From M3007 sp044226205 (GTDB lineage Bacteria > Bacteroidota > Bacteroidia > Chitinophagales > Saprospiraceae): a stretch of DNA of 64,000 nucleotides. The notes beneath the pieces were generated by a model that worked only from the letters and a program-made list of their open reading frames with translations, made no database searches and was not told where the DNA came from. The stretch's first letter is position 1. Every line of letters starts with the position of its first letter. The translations under genes were made by a program, and so were the position numbers. The stretch lies in assembly GCA_044226205.1 (NCBI GenBank), contig JBGAHL010000018.1, forward strand, positions 1 through 64,000. The letters run 5' to 3'. Below, piece after piece: positions 10,401-19,800 of this stretch.

Positions 10401-10515
10401 TGGCACCTTCAGAGGCGCCGATCTCAACCCGGGCGTGTTTGTCTGGCAAGCCGTGGTCGAGTTTCTCGACGGGGAAGTGCTGGTGTTTGCCGGTGACGTT
10501 ACCCTCGAAAGATAG
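4411..10515 (+). CDS. Giant repetitive surface protein with type B T9SS C-terminal domain
   Basis: 2034 residues. A signal peptide (MRKLYTVLLSCLFFWSFSLRAQ) leads into an Ig-like segment, then a carbohydrate-binding-like region (about 95-250, beginning NLIANGDFEGGNSDF). From about 260 to 1750 there are about 18 tandem units of ~75-85 residues, each built on a C..L.G...Y.W...GNI.SG.....PV...PGTY.L.VTN..NGCTA pattern, resembling Ig/PKD-type beta domains with one disulfide per unit. A SprB-like segment (GGTPPFRYSIDGG) follows. The tail carries the 'gliding motility-associated C-terminal domain' signature: NIFSPNGDGVNETFKI, FDRWGNQVF, WNGTFRG. That tail directs export by the type IX system and surface attachment. 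A likely role is adhesion or gliding; the partner is unknown. It stands alone on its strand between the EAD gene and the Nudix fusion. Confidence 0.9.
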   Translation: MRKLYTVLLSCLFFWSFSLRAQCPITVNAGEDIYLCSPPTPTELNGSIDGDYLSFAWTPLSGLSNTNTLSPGVNVTQTSTYVLTATTVDPSNNLIANGDFEGGNSDFSSDYVFNPGDLVPEGYYDVLDNPQDDHPGFQPCNDHTSGSGNMMVVNGAGTPNQDVWCQTVSVMPNTQYAFSAWVTTVVAASPALLQFSINGQTIGPIFSAPSQTCVWQNFYQIWNSGSASSATICIVNMNTTLGGNDFALDDISFSPICKVSDTVVVHVVTVTAVAAPTVITIPCEGATVTLSGAGSSTGINYSYQWDTPDGNIVSGENTLNPVVNAPGQYILTVTFEKDGYICEKTAIVNVILSPNPLSAWINPPQPLGCGSSGTTNLVGNSNQGAVSWQWSTNDGNIVSGQNAKTCVVNAPGIYELLVTNIINGCTAVVEVSVTTATNPPLANAAAGTITCIDTTTVLSGAGSSTGNNITYSWTTSNGTILSGQNTLNAVAGTPGTYFLHVTNTSNNCIANDTVTVSGNLAPPVPGIQTPGTLTCANDTLTLSGTVAPANASFTWAASGGGNITGGNGTLNPQINTPGTYTLSATNPANGCKASASVNVTQNILAPTVNIQPADSITCQSPSISLDGSASSNGATYSFQWTASGGGNVVSGDTTLAPVVNAAGVYTLLITNNLNGCTASGAVPVVADQNVVSAVANSPDTLTCAADTIALNAGGSSSGPSITYAWSTGNGNIVGGGGTPNPMVDLPGTYQLLVTNTANGCSATDLVQVSQNTAQPQLQIVPPGELTCANPVQSLSGQNLSAGNFIYAWTTSGGGNILSGDSTLNPVVNTAGNYTLTAWNLNNGCSSQVSTSVTVETGTPTAVIAPAPVLNCSLLSITLNTGGSSTGAQYTYDWAVSPGGNISAGDGTQAPVVDAPGQYSLTITNNQNGCTATSTVTVSQDVALPLADAGADGLLNCYNPVFNLAAALPPGPGMQFQWTTSGGNLIGDPGATSIDCDQAGTYYLMVTNTVNHCVSMDTVLVTANQTDPALSLATPAVLGCVLTQTSLSATASGSTPALTYNWQTADGQFVSGQSGATPVVDAPGTYQLTVTDPVNGCTTTGQVAVLENLTPPIVQIDPPSVLTCALTQFNLQGDGTGNASWSTADGNIVSGGSQFGPTLIDAPGTYVLSSVDPVNGCTAQTSVTVAQNVTEPAVSAGTDATLSCAVNSLGLSGSANGQGTLGYTWTPTAGGNILSGANTPTPVIDAPGIYTLLVTDAANGCTSSDAVQIFEDANAPQADAGAPSTLNCLVGQITLNGSGSTGAGISYQWTASGGGNILSNANTLSPTINAPGVYELLVTNANNGCTATATLTIPQDIENPQVDAGAGPVLTCTQTSQGLSATATTLNGGALQYSWQTTGGAILSGANTPTPIIGAAGVYVLTVQNLLNGCTATDQTTVSIDTLAPTIAAAAPTTLTCSLPQVSVNGTVQQPANGFTASWTTATGNILSGANTLNITVDQPGTYQLLVQNQQNGCTTTASAGVQQNILPPVASVAPAAMITCDDPQISLDATGSSSIEALSFSWTASNGGVITTGSNSATPGVSAAGTYTVVVTNQGNGCTDSAVQTVAIDTLAPATAIISPLPLTCTRDTVTLNAGASDSGPNFSATWTTTGGHFTSGQNTLFPGADQPGLYTLVVENLSTGCTGTANINLPQNIAPPQADAGPPAALDCSQPQAVLQGSSTTQATLSYQWATNGGQIVSGGSTANPTVGTAGQYQLTVTNTENGCTASDQVLVTEIPPPVFDPTPEHPDCLDPKGEIDFGTVSGGTPPFRYSIDGGVHFQNNPVFGNLSANTYELVVTDDHGCTAEDQLTLNEPIFPTVTLPNALTIELGDSEQLHPEINLSYSDIASWQWSPADYLSCNDCPEPTVLPLRSTLYHLTITDANGCTASAPVQVRVNRQKSIYAPNIFSPNGDGVNETFKIFGKGVTDIRNLAVFDRWGNQVFFTEHLDPISEDGGWNGTFRGADLNPGVFVWQAVVEFLDGEVLVFAGDVTLER

Positions 10516-10610
10516 GCTTCAAATTTTGAATTAAATTTGAACGACTTGTGGGGAAAACGACAATGGATGCCCGGGAAAACTGCAATTTGCGGGCTTTAAA
10601 AGCAATGGCC

Positions 10611-11495
10611 ATGCCTGAAAAAAGCGGCACCGGCATAATTGTCGGTCGATTTCAAACCTATAAGCTCAATGCTGAACACCAGCGGTTGATCGATACCGTG
10701 GTGGCGCGCCACAAACGGGTGCTGGTCTTTCTGGGCTCCAATCCCGCGCCCAGCGAGGTCAATCCCCTTGATTTCAAATGGCGACGCGAACTTTTTGACG
10801 GACCCTACAAGGACAAAGTCGAGGTGCTGGAAGTGCCGGATGCGCCCGACGACCGAATCTGGAGCCAGGAACTCGATCGGCGTATCCTCGAATTGCGCCC
10901 GGAAGGTGAAGTGATGCTTTATGGTACGGCATCGGGTTTTTGCGAGGCGTACAGCGGCCGTTATCCCACGGAAGTGCTCGAAGCCGAAGAAGAAGGCGAG
11001 ACTTTCGATCTGGATACTTCGGAGGGGCGCATCGACCCGGCCAGCTTTCGGGCCGGCGCCATTTATGCCATGTTGTGCCGCTTCCCGACGGCTTACCCGA
11101 CCGTGGATATCGCGGTGTTGCGCGACGACGGGCGGGAGGTGTTGCTGGCGCGCAAGGAAAACGAATTGAAATGGCGCTTTCCGGGCGGTTTTGCCGATCC
11201 TTCTGATGAGAGTTTTGAAATCACGGCGATTCGCGAACTGGTTGAGGAGTGCGGCGAAATCCGGATCGACAACCTGCTGTATCTGGGCTCCCTGAAAATG
11301 GACGACTGGCGCTATCGCGGCACGCTCGACAGCGTGATTACCCATTTTTACGTGTGTGAGTGGGTCGATGGCGATGCGCAGCCCGACGACGATATTGCCG
11401 AACTGCGGTGGTTCAAAACGGAAGGACTTCTGCCCGAAGCCCTCATGCCCGTTCACCGGCCGCTCCTGGAATTGCTGAAACTTTACCTTTCCTGA
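10611..11495 (+). CDS. Bifunctional NMN adenylyltransferase-like / Nudix (ADP-ribose pyrophosphatase) protein
   Basis: Two fused domains of NAD metabolism. The N-terminal half is a nucleotidyltransferase (GIIVGRFQTYKLNAEHQRLI, FLGSNPAPSEVNPLDFKWR), which in the family joins NMN and ATP to make NAD. The C-terminal half is a Nudix hydrolase (GGFADPSDESFEITAIRELV then EECGE), which in the family cleaves ADP-ribose. Two oddities: the usual (H/T)xGH nucleotide-binding motif reads NAEH, and the Nudix box has one extra residue between its first Gly and Glu. Adenylyltransferase activity is therefore uncertain. I start at the methionine just before the conserved strand; methionines at 10548, 10563 and 10605 are also in frame. 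It converges on parE with only 15 bases between stop codons and no terminator visible there. Confidence 0.85.
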   Translation: MPEKSGTGIIVGRFQTYKLNAEHQRLIDTVVARHKRVLVFLGSNPAPSEVNPLDFKWRRELFDGPYKDKVEVLEVPDAPDDRIWSQELDRRILELRPEGEVMLYGTASGFCEAYSGRYPTEVLEAEEEGETFDLDTSEGRIDPASFRAGAIYAMLCRFPTAYPTVDIAVLRDDGREVLLARKENELKWRFPGGFADPSDESFEITAIRELVEECGEIRIDNLLYLGSLKMDDWRYRGTLDSVITHFYVCEWVDGDAQPDDDIAELRWFKTEGLLPEALMPVHRPLLELLKLYLS

Positions 11496-11510
11496 CCGGT
11501 TTTATTCCAC

Positions 11511-13400
<1,890 letters not shown>

Positions 13401-13583
13401 GGGTGCTTGCTTGTTCGTTGATCCTTGATCGCCGACCCTGGAACGGGTATTGGTTGCTGCCGCTTTACCCGCGGCTTTGCCCGGTTTGGATGATTTGTAA
13501 GTCGCGCCCAAAATACGAGAGTTTTGAGTGATGGAAAAACTTTGACACAAAACAGTGGGCGAAATTAGGGTATTTTTAAAAAT

Positions 13584-13600
13584 AAAAACAAATTGTTTTT
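13584..13600. promoter_or_regulatory. 17-bp AT palindrome, copy 1 (possible operator)
   Basis: AAAAACAAATTGTTTTT, a perfect palindrome about one central base. The identical sequence, on the opposite strand, recurs at 14879-14895. This copy lies in the 315-base gap upstream of parE (13401-13715), which otherwise shows only AT-rich sequence and no gene. It could be an operator or a weak bidirectional terminator. Confidence 0.35.
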
Positions 13601-13715
13601 AAAATAAACCTTTCCCCCGAATCCGCTTCGGCAAGGCTGAAAGCGGCAGGGCACAGTCTGGGTGAGTGACGGTGTTTTTGAAAAAAAAAGTAGTGGAAGT
13701 CTAACGCGCTGGTTG

Positions 13716-14039
13716 TCAATTCGTTTGCCGCACAAACGCCAGCCCTTCATCGATCCATCGGCTCAAATCACGGTCGGAATCAAACCCTTCGGGTGCGACG
13801 TACAAAAAGCCTTTCAGGGGCCGGCCGGTGAAATCCATTTTCCGGCAATGCGGCTCTTGCAGGGCTGCTTCGAAATTTGATTCGACGATGCGGACCATAA
13901 GTTCGTCCTTGACGATGCCGCAGGCCATTTTGCCGCCGACCAGAAAGGCCAGCCCGCCAAACATTTTCTTTTCTTCAAAAGCGGTTTTTTCGCCGAGTAT
14001 TTGCCGCATTCGTTCGGCCAGATGTGTGTCGAAAGCCAT
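13716..14039 (-). CDS. TfoX N-terminal domain family small protein
   Basis: 107 residues matching the N-terminal domain family of the competence regulator TfoX/Sxy, found as a stand-alone protein in many bacteria: KKMFGGLAFLVGGKMACGIV, DELMVRI, then LKGFLYVAPEGF. The stand-alone version has no settled function. The start at 14039 gives the family-typical MAFDTHLAERM; the frame is open far upstream but overlaps the next gene and is not conserved-looking there. Third gene of a tight leftward cluster with the DUF1569 protein (14 bases apart) and a further small protein. Confidence 0.82.
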   Translation of the reverse strand: MAFDTHLAERMRQILGEKTAFEEKKMFGGLAFLVGGKMACGIVKDELMVRIVESNFEAALQEPHCRKMDFTGRPLKGFLYVAPEGFDSDRDLSRWIDEGLAFVRQTN

Positions 14040-14053
14040 GAACCGTTCGGAGT

Positions 14054-14503
14054 TTAGACGGCAAATTGCCGCAGGTGATGGTCGATGTGAAGCCAGCTCA
14101 GGGTGCCCCATTGTTCGGGCGCCAGTTCGCCGAAAGCGTTGTGCGGCGCCCAGGGACCGTTGTGCCCGCGGGCGTGGGCGTCGTCGAGGTTGTCGAGAAG
14201 GCGTTGTTTTTCCTGTTCGAAAACAGGGTCGCCGGAGACGAGAAAGTATTTCGAGGTGGGCAAATTGTGCTTGAATTCGGTTTTGCCCAACACATACCAT
14301 TTGAGCAGGCGGCGCGTCAGGAAGTTGCCTTCGGGCGGCAATTGCAGCTTGCCGAGGCCGACTTCCAGGGGCACGTTGGTGTGGGATAACATTTGGGCTA
14401 CGCTCATTTTGCCCCACTGACGGGCGGCATCGGGTTGCAAGCTGATGATACGAGCGCGCATTGCAGCGTACTCCACGGGATCAAAAATGCTCTTTTGCTC
14501 CAT
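14054..14503 (-). CDS. DUF1569 (DinB-like) family protein
   Basis: 149 residues of the DUF1569 family, a branch of the DinB/YfiT four-helix superfamily whose members often bind a metal through three histidines. Visible features are QWGKMSVAQMLSHTNVPLEV near the N-terminus, GKTEFKHNLPTS in the middle and the C-terminal LSWLHIDHHLRQFAV. The histidines in MLSHTN and HIDHHLRQF are the likely metal ligands. No substrate is known for the family. It lies six bases downstream of the next small gene (14510-14827), which suggests co-transcription. Confidence 0.8.
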   Translation of the reverse strand: MEQKSIFDPVEYAAMRARIISLQPDAARQWGKMSVAQMLSHTNVPLEVGLGKLQLPPEGNFLTRRLLKWYVLGKTEFKHNLPTSKYFLVSGDPVFEQEKQRLLDNLDDAHARGHNGPWAPHNAFGELAPEQWGTLSWLHIDHHLRQFAV

Positions 14504-14509
14504 GTTCTG

Positions 14510-14827
14510 TTACAGCGTTTTTACATAATCGAGCGAAGCGCGGGCCCATTCCGGCCAGCGGGAAGCATAGTGGGCGGGGATCTGAATCCAGCCGTTCATG
14601 GGTGGCCTTTCGGCCATCGGTTGGAAAACGTGGGCGCCGTCGAGGCTGAGCGCTTCCTGCTGCGCTTCGCCGTGGAGTTTGAAGACCAAAACGTCTTCTT
14701 TGGGCCAGTAAATGAAGGCCGCTTTGCCGTTGGGCGCCTTGATGCAGGGGCAGCCAAACATCTTGCTTTTTTTCCCGTCGGGCAAACTGTCCGCGATTTG
14801 ATGGTAAAGGGTTTCTGCCGTGCTCAT
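14510..14827 (-). CDS. Small YjbR/MmcQ/TfoX-N-like protein
   Basis: 105 residues. The pattern KKSKMFGCPCIKAPNGKAAF followed by IYWPKEDVLVFKL and, after a gap, MNGWIQIPAHYASRWPEWARASLDYVK resembles the small alpha/beta fold shared by YjbR/MmcQ and TfoX-N proteins. It is thus probably a distant structural relative of the gene at 13716 in the same cluster. No catalytic motif is evident, though Cys-Pro-Cys in the first strand is notable. First gene of the leftward three-gene cluster. The family placement is tentative. Confidence 0.55.
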   Translation of the reverse strand: MSTAETLYHQIADSLPDGKKSKMFGCPCIKAPNGKAAFIYWPKEDVLVFKLHGEAQQEALSLDGAHVFQPMAERPPMNGWIQIPAHYASRWPEWARASLDYVKTL

Positions 14828-14878
14828 CGTGTTGAAGACCTTGAAAAAGAAGACTCAAACCTAGGCAGATTTCAATTA

Positions 14879-14895
14879 AAAAACAATTTGTTTTT
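14879..14895. promoter_or_regulatory. 17-bp AT palindrome, copy 2 (possible operator)
   Basis: AAAAACAATTTGTTTTT, the exact reverse complement of the palindrome at 13584-13600, 52 bases upstream of the first gene of the three-gene cluster. Its position suits an operator for that cluster. Confidence 0.35.
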
Positions 14896-14910
14896 GATAG
14901 GTGTGTCTGT

Positions 14911-14990
14911 TTATACATTTTCACCGCCAAGACGCTGAGAAGTTCGCGAACCCTTTGCGCCTTGGCGGTGAATTTTAACAGTGGCGACTT
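14911..14990. repeat. MITE-like palindromic element, copy 2
   Basis: A hairpin with arms TTCACCGCCAAG (14920-14931) and CTTGGCGGTGAA (14961-14972) around a TTCGCGAACCC core like copy 1, flanked by a shortened TATAC arm. It is shorter and more decayed than the copies at 141-267 and 41153-41268. It lies between the symporter's stop and the small-protein cluster. Confidence 0.65.
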
Positions 14991-15028
14991 GATCGACTGC
15001 AAGCCGCAACAAGCCTTGTTTGAAAAAA

Positions 15029-16582
15029 TTAAAAATCGGTATCGAGCACTTCGGCGGGTTGTTCGTCTTCCTCGCGGTAGGAGATGGCCCACAGGCCGGC
15101 CATGGTGAAAAGGCCGTTGATGAGGATGGTGAGGAAGCCGACGTCCACCCATTTTTTCAAACTGATTTCAAGCACCCAGGTCAGGATGGGCGCCGCGACA
15201 CAGACATAGGGGGCGAACTTGTCGCGGACGTGCAGGGAGGTAAACAGCCCGAAAATATACAAACCCAGCAAGGGGCCGTAGGTGTAGCCTGCGATGCGGA
15301 AGATCACGTTGATCACGGCATCACTGCTCACGACATTGAGAACGAGGATAATGACCACAAACAGCGCGGAAAAGCCGAGGTGGGTCAGCGTGCGCAGGCG
15401 TTTTTGGCGGGCGTGTTCAGCCGCGATGCGCGCTTCGTTTTCAGCATCGGAAAAACGGAGGTCGTGTCGGGGCGCATTGCGCTCGAAGCCCAGAAAATCG
15501 ATACAAAAACTGGTGGTCAGGGCAGTCAGGGCCGAATCGGAACTGGCGTAGGTAGACGCAATCAGTCCGAGAATAAAGAAAATACCAGCGGCCGTATCGA
15601 GGTGATTGAAGGCAATCTGGGGGTAAAGCAGGTCGGTGCGTCCCGGAATTTCGAGGCCCAGCGCCCCGGCGTACAGGTAGAGCAGCGCCCCCAGCAGCAG
15701 GAACAGGAAATTGATGACGACCAGGTAAATGCAAAAGACCAGCATGTTTTTCTGGGCTTCGCGGATGTTCTTGCAAGCCAGGTTTTTTTGCATCAAATCC
15801 TGGTCGAGGCCGGTCATAACGATGGCGATGAGCGCTCCCGACACGAACTGTTTGACGAAATGGTTGGGGTCACTTAAAAAGTTGTCCCAGAAAAACATTT
15901 TGCCGTAGCGGCCCATTGCCGCCGGCACGATCTCGCCAATGCCCAGGTTCATCGCTTTGCCGATCGTGACCACCGTGAACACCAGCGCGGCGATGAAAAA
16001 GGTGGTCATGATCGTATCCGTCCAGATGATCGTTTTCAAACCGCCCTTGAACGTGTAGCCGTAAATCAGCGCCAGCATAACGATGACCGTGATCGGAAAG
16101 GGTATTCCAAGCGGCTGAAATACAAACATTTGTAACACAGACGCCGCCAGAAACATCCGCGCGGCCGAGCCCAGCGTGCGCGACAGCAGGAAGAACGCGG
16201 CGCCGGTTTTGTAGGAAAGCCAGCCGAAACGCTGTTCGAGATAACCGTAGATCGAGGTCAGTTGCAGGCGGTAATACAAGGGCATCAGCACCGTCGCGAT
16301 GAAAAGATACCCGAGCAGGTAACCCATGACCACCTGCATGTAGGAAAAGGCCATGTTGAGGCCACTGCCGCCCACTTTGCCCGGTATGGAGATAAAAGTG
16401 ACGCCGCTGATACTCGTCCCGATCATGGCGTAGGCCACTACGTACCAGGGCACCTGACGGTTGGCCAGAAAGAACCCTTCATTGCCCACATTGCGGCCGG
16501 TACGCCAGGCTACGACGACCAACATCCCGAAATACAACAGGAGTACGATCAGGACAAGCATTGGCGTGAGGTGCTGTGGCAT
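15029..16582 (-). CDS. Sodium:solute symporter (SSS family)
   Basis: 517-residue inner membrane transporter of the SSS/SLC5 family, which imports small solutes with sodium. About 13 membrane helices are visible. Family hallmarks are the first helix LVLIVLLLYFGMLVVVAWRT, then EGFFLANRQVPWYVVAYAMI and GTSISGVTFISIPGKVG (sodium-site region), and TGLDQDLMQKNLACKN in the middle. The C-terminus is cytoplasmic and acidic. The substrate (sugar, proline, sialic acid, pantothenate or other) cannot be told from the sequence, and neighbours give no hint. A perfect TACTTTTG box lies 39 bases upstream. Confidence 0.9.
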   Translation of the reverse strand: MPQHLTPMLVLIVLLLYFGMLVVVAWRTGRNVGNEGFFLANRQVPWYVVAYAMIGTSISGVTFISIPGKVGGSGLNMAFSYMQVVMGYLLGYLFIATVLMPLYYRLQLTSIYGYLEQRFGWLSYKTGAAFFLLSRTLGSAARMFLAASVLQMFVFQPLGIPFPITVIVMLALIYGYTFKGGLKTIIWTDTIMTTFFIAALVFTVVTIGKAMNLGIGEIVPAAMGRYGKMFFWDNFLSDPNHFVKQFVSGALIAIVMTGLDQDLMQKNLACKNIREAQKNMLVFCIYLVVINFLFLLLGALLYLYAGALGLEIPGRTDLLYPQIAFNHLDTAAGIFFILGLIASTYASSDSALTALTTSFCIDFLGFERNAPRHDLRFSDAENEARIAAEHARQKRLRTLTHLGFSALFVVIILVLNVVSSDAVINVIFRIAGYTYGPLLGLYIFGLFTSLHVRDKFAPYVCVAAPILTWVLEISLKKWVDVGFLTILINGLFTMAGLWAISYREEDEQPAEVLDTDF

Positions 16583-16620
16583 AACGGGAGCTGTTTATTG
16601 TTTGGGGGGCTTTGCAGGGG

Positions 16621-16628
16621 CAAAAGTA
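16621..16628 (-). promoter_or_regulatory. -7 promoter box of the symporter gene
   Basis: On the minus strand TACTTTTG matches TAnnTTTG exactly and would give a leader of about 35 bases before the symporter ATG. Confidence 0.5.
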
Positions 16629-16807
16629 GGTTTTTCCTGATAATGCCCCCGGGCAGCAACTTTTTAGTACGAGTCAGGCTGGTTAATATTTTTGTAAAAG
16701 GCGTGTTCGGGAAATGTAGTTTGGCTGAGGTGTCGGATTGCCCGGCGTTTGGGGCATGAATTAATTTATACGCCGAAAAATCATTGGAATGAAAAAAGTG
16801 AATTACG

Positions 16808-16840
16808 TTTGTCAAACCGTCCTGTCACAAATTATTTTAC
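16808..16840 (+). promoter_or_regulatory. Candidate promoter of the SusC/SusD operon
   Basis: TTTG at 16808-16811, a 21-base spacer, then TATTTTAC at 16833-16840. This fits the Bacteroidota layout with two mismatches in the -7 box, and transcription would start about 10 bases before the SusC ATG. Weak but correctly placed. Confidence 0.3.
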
Positions 16841-16857
16841 ATTAAACTATCCTGTGT

Positions 16858-19800
16858 ATGAAGTACAAAAACTTGCAAAGGGGGCTACTGCTTTTTGCGG
16901 TATTCCTCGTGTCGCTATCGGCGGCAATGGCGCAATTCACAGCATCGGGGCATGTCGCGGACGTCAACGGCGACGCGCTGCCCGGCGCCACGGTAACAGT
17001 AGCCGGCCTCACGGGGCTCGGCGCTTCAACCGACCTTGAAGGTAATTTCAGAATTTCATTACCTGGCAACCAGGCCCGGCTGACCGTCTCCTACACCGGC
17101 TACAAATCGGTGACCGTGGAAGTCAGCAACAGCAACCCGACGGCTGATATTCGCCTCGATGAAGACTTTGCCGGTCTTGACGAGGTGATCGTCACGGGTT
17201 TGGCTACCAACGTCAAACGCTCGAATGCGGCCAACGCCGTATCGCTCATCACCGGCCGCGAACTCACCGGCACTACCGTGCAGCAAACGGTAGACGGCGC
17301 CCTCTACGGCAAACTGACGGGCGCTACCATCAACGCTAACTCGGGCTCGCCGGGCGGCGGTATTTCCATGAAATTCCGCGGCATCACCACCCTGACCGGC
17401 AACTCGCAGCCCCTGTTTATCATCGACGGTGTTTATATCGACAACTCCGCCATTCCCAACGCGGCCAACATCGTGTCGGGCGCCTACCGCGACGGCCGGG
17501 CGTTTTCCGATCAGGACAACCCTTCGAACCGCCTCGCCGACATCGATCCCGAAGACATCGAAAGGATCGAAATCCTGAAAGGTGCTTCCACGGCCGCTAT
17601 TTACGGCTCGCGAGCCGGTACGGGCGTTGTGATCATCACGACCAAACGCGGTCAGACGGGCGCCCCGACGGTGTCAGTTTCCCAATCCGTCGGCTTCGCC
17701 CGCGCCTTGCGTCTGCTGGGCGTACGCGAGTACGACGAAGCCAAAGTGCGCGCTCAGTACGCAACCCAGCAGGATCCCAATGGCGACGTACAGGCCAATC
17801 TTTTCCTGGAGGCTCAGAAAAATGGTAAAATTTATGACTACGAAGACGAACTCTACGGCAATACGGGCTTGCTGAGTACGACCCGCCTGAGCGTTTCCGG
17901 GGGCACGGGCGATACCAAATACTTCGCAGGCTTTACTTACAAGGACGAAGAAGGTATTGTCAAAAATACCGGCTACAACCGCCTCGGCTTCCGTCTCAAC
18001 CTCGACCAGCGCCTGTCCAAGTGGTTCGACGTCCAGCTCAGTTCCGCCTTCACCCGTTCCAGAGCGGATCGCGGTTACTTCAACAACGACAATACTTCCA
18101 CGACCAACAGTATTGCCCTGTCGTCCACGCCACCCTGGGCCCAGCTGCATCCCGATGCGCAAGGCAACTACCCCAACAACCCCTACGCGGCAGCCAACTT
18201 CCTCCAGACGGTGGATGAAATGACCAACCGCGAAAATGTCAACCGCGTGATTACGGGCGTTACGCTGACCACGCACCTGATGGAGCGCGAAAATCAAAGC
18301 CTGCGCCTGATCGTGCGCGGCGGTATCGACCACTACGGTCTTACGACGAAAGTCATTTTCCCGCGCACGCTCCAGTTCCAGAAAGACGGTCAGGGAACCA
18401 ATGGTTTCGTGGCGCTCGGCAACACGTTCAATACCAACCAGAACCTCGGCGCTTACCTCGTGCACACCCTCGATGGCAATTCGCTCGACTTCCGCACGCA
18501 GGTGGGTATGACGGGTGAAAACTTCGATCAGAATACCGTCATCGGCACCGCATCCTTCCTCATCGGTTCGCAAACCAATCTTGACCAGGCCGATTCGCGC
18601 AACAACGTTCAGCGCCGCATTATTCAAAAAGACCGCGGTTTCTTCGTGCAGGAAGAAGTCAACTGGCAGGATCGGGTCATCGTCACGCTCGGCCTGCGCG
18701 GCGACAAATCCACCAACAACGGCGACGCCAACAAACTCTTCTACTACCCGCGCGGTTCCGTGGCGCTCAACCTCGGTCAGTGGTTCGGCTTCGCCGATGC
18801 CAGCTCGAAAACCGGCCTGAGCCTCTTCAAGCTGCGCGCTGCCTACGGCGAATCGGGTAACTTCCCGGCCTACGGCGCCATCTACACACCGCTCAACGCC
18901 GTTTCGATCGACGGCTCCACGGGCTCTTTGATCGGCATTACGCGCGGCAACGACCAGCTCGGCCCCGAGCGTCAGCGTGAACTCGAAGCCGGTTTCGATA
19001 TCGGCTTGCTGTCCAACCGCGTCACCCTCGAAGCCACGGTGTACAACAAAGTCATCAACGACTTCCTCCTGCGCGTTGCCGTTCCGCTTGCCTCGGGCTA
19101 CTCCACCAGCTGGGCCAATGCGGGCGACTTGCAGAACCAGGGCATCGAAATCGGCGTGGGCGTCACGCCCGTGGCTACCCGCGATCTGGTGTGGAACAAC
19201 CAGTTCAATTTCTGGCTCAACCGCTCGGAGATCACCAAACTCAACGTACCCGACTTCGACGAAGGCGGTTTTGCCCCGATTCTCGGCGTATTCCACATCG
19301 AACAAGGCAAGAGCGCCACGCAGATCGTGGGCAGCGTTCCGCTTGAAGACGACAACGACGGCGTGAAAGACGGTCTCACCGCACTCGGCGATGCTGAACC
19401 CGACTTCAACCTCTCCTGGGGCGGTAGTTTGTTGTGGAAAAAATTCGACCTCAACTGGCTCTGGCACTGGAAACAGGGCGGCAACAACGTCAACCTGACC
19501 ACCCTGCTGTACGACCTGGGCGGCCAAACCTGGGATTACGACGACAAAACCCTCGATCCCACCGGCCAACTCTCCAACGGCCCGTACCGCATCAGCCAGC
19601 TCGGCGCCAATGCCGCACCGTTTATCGAAAACTCGGGCTACATCCGCCTGCGCGAAGTGGGCCTGAGCTACAACGTCGGCCGCTCGCTTTGGGATAAAAT
19701 GAGCCTGCGCGTAGGCGTTTCCGGCCGCAACCTGCTCAACTTCTTCGACTACAACAGCTATGATCCCGAGGTGTCCAACTTCGGCTTCCGCGCCATCAGT

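Noticed and set aside
10518..10541. TTCAAATTT / AAATTTGAA hairpin after the giant gene
   Set aside because: AT-only stem without a T run; could be a weak terminator but not supportable.
17674..19569. 631-codon minus-strand frame within the SusC gene
   Set aside because: Shadow of the SusC coding strand; Val/Glu/Gly-rich and without motifs.
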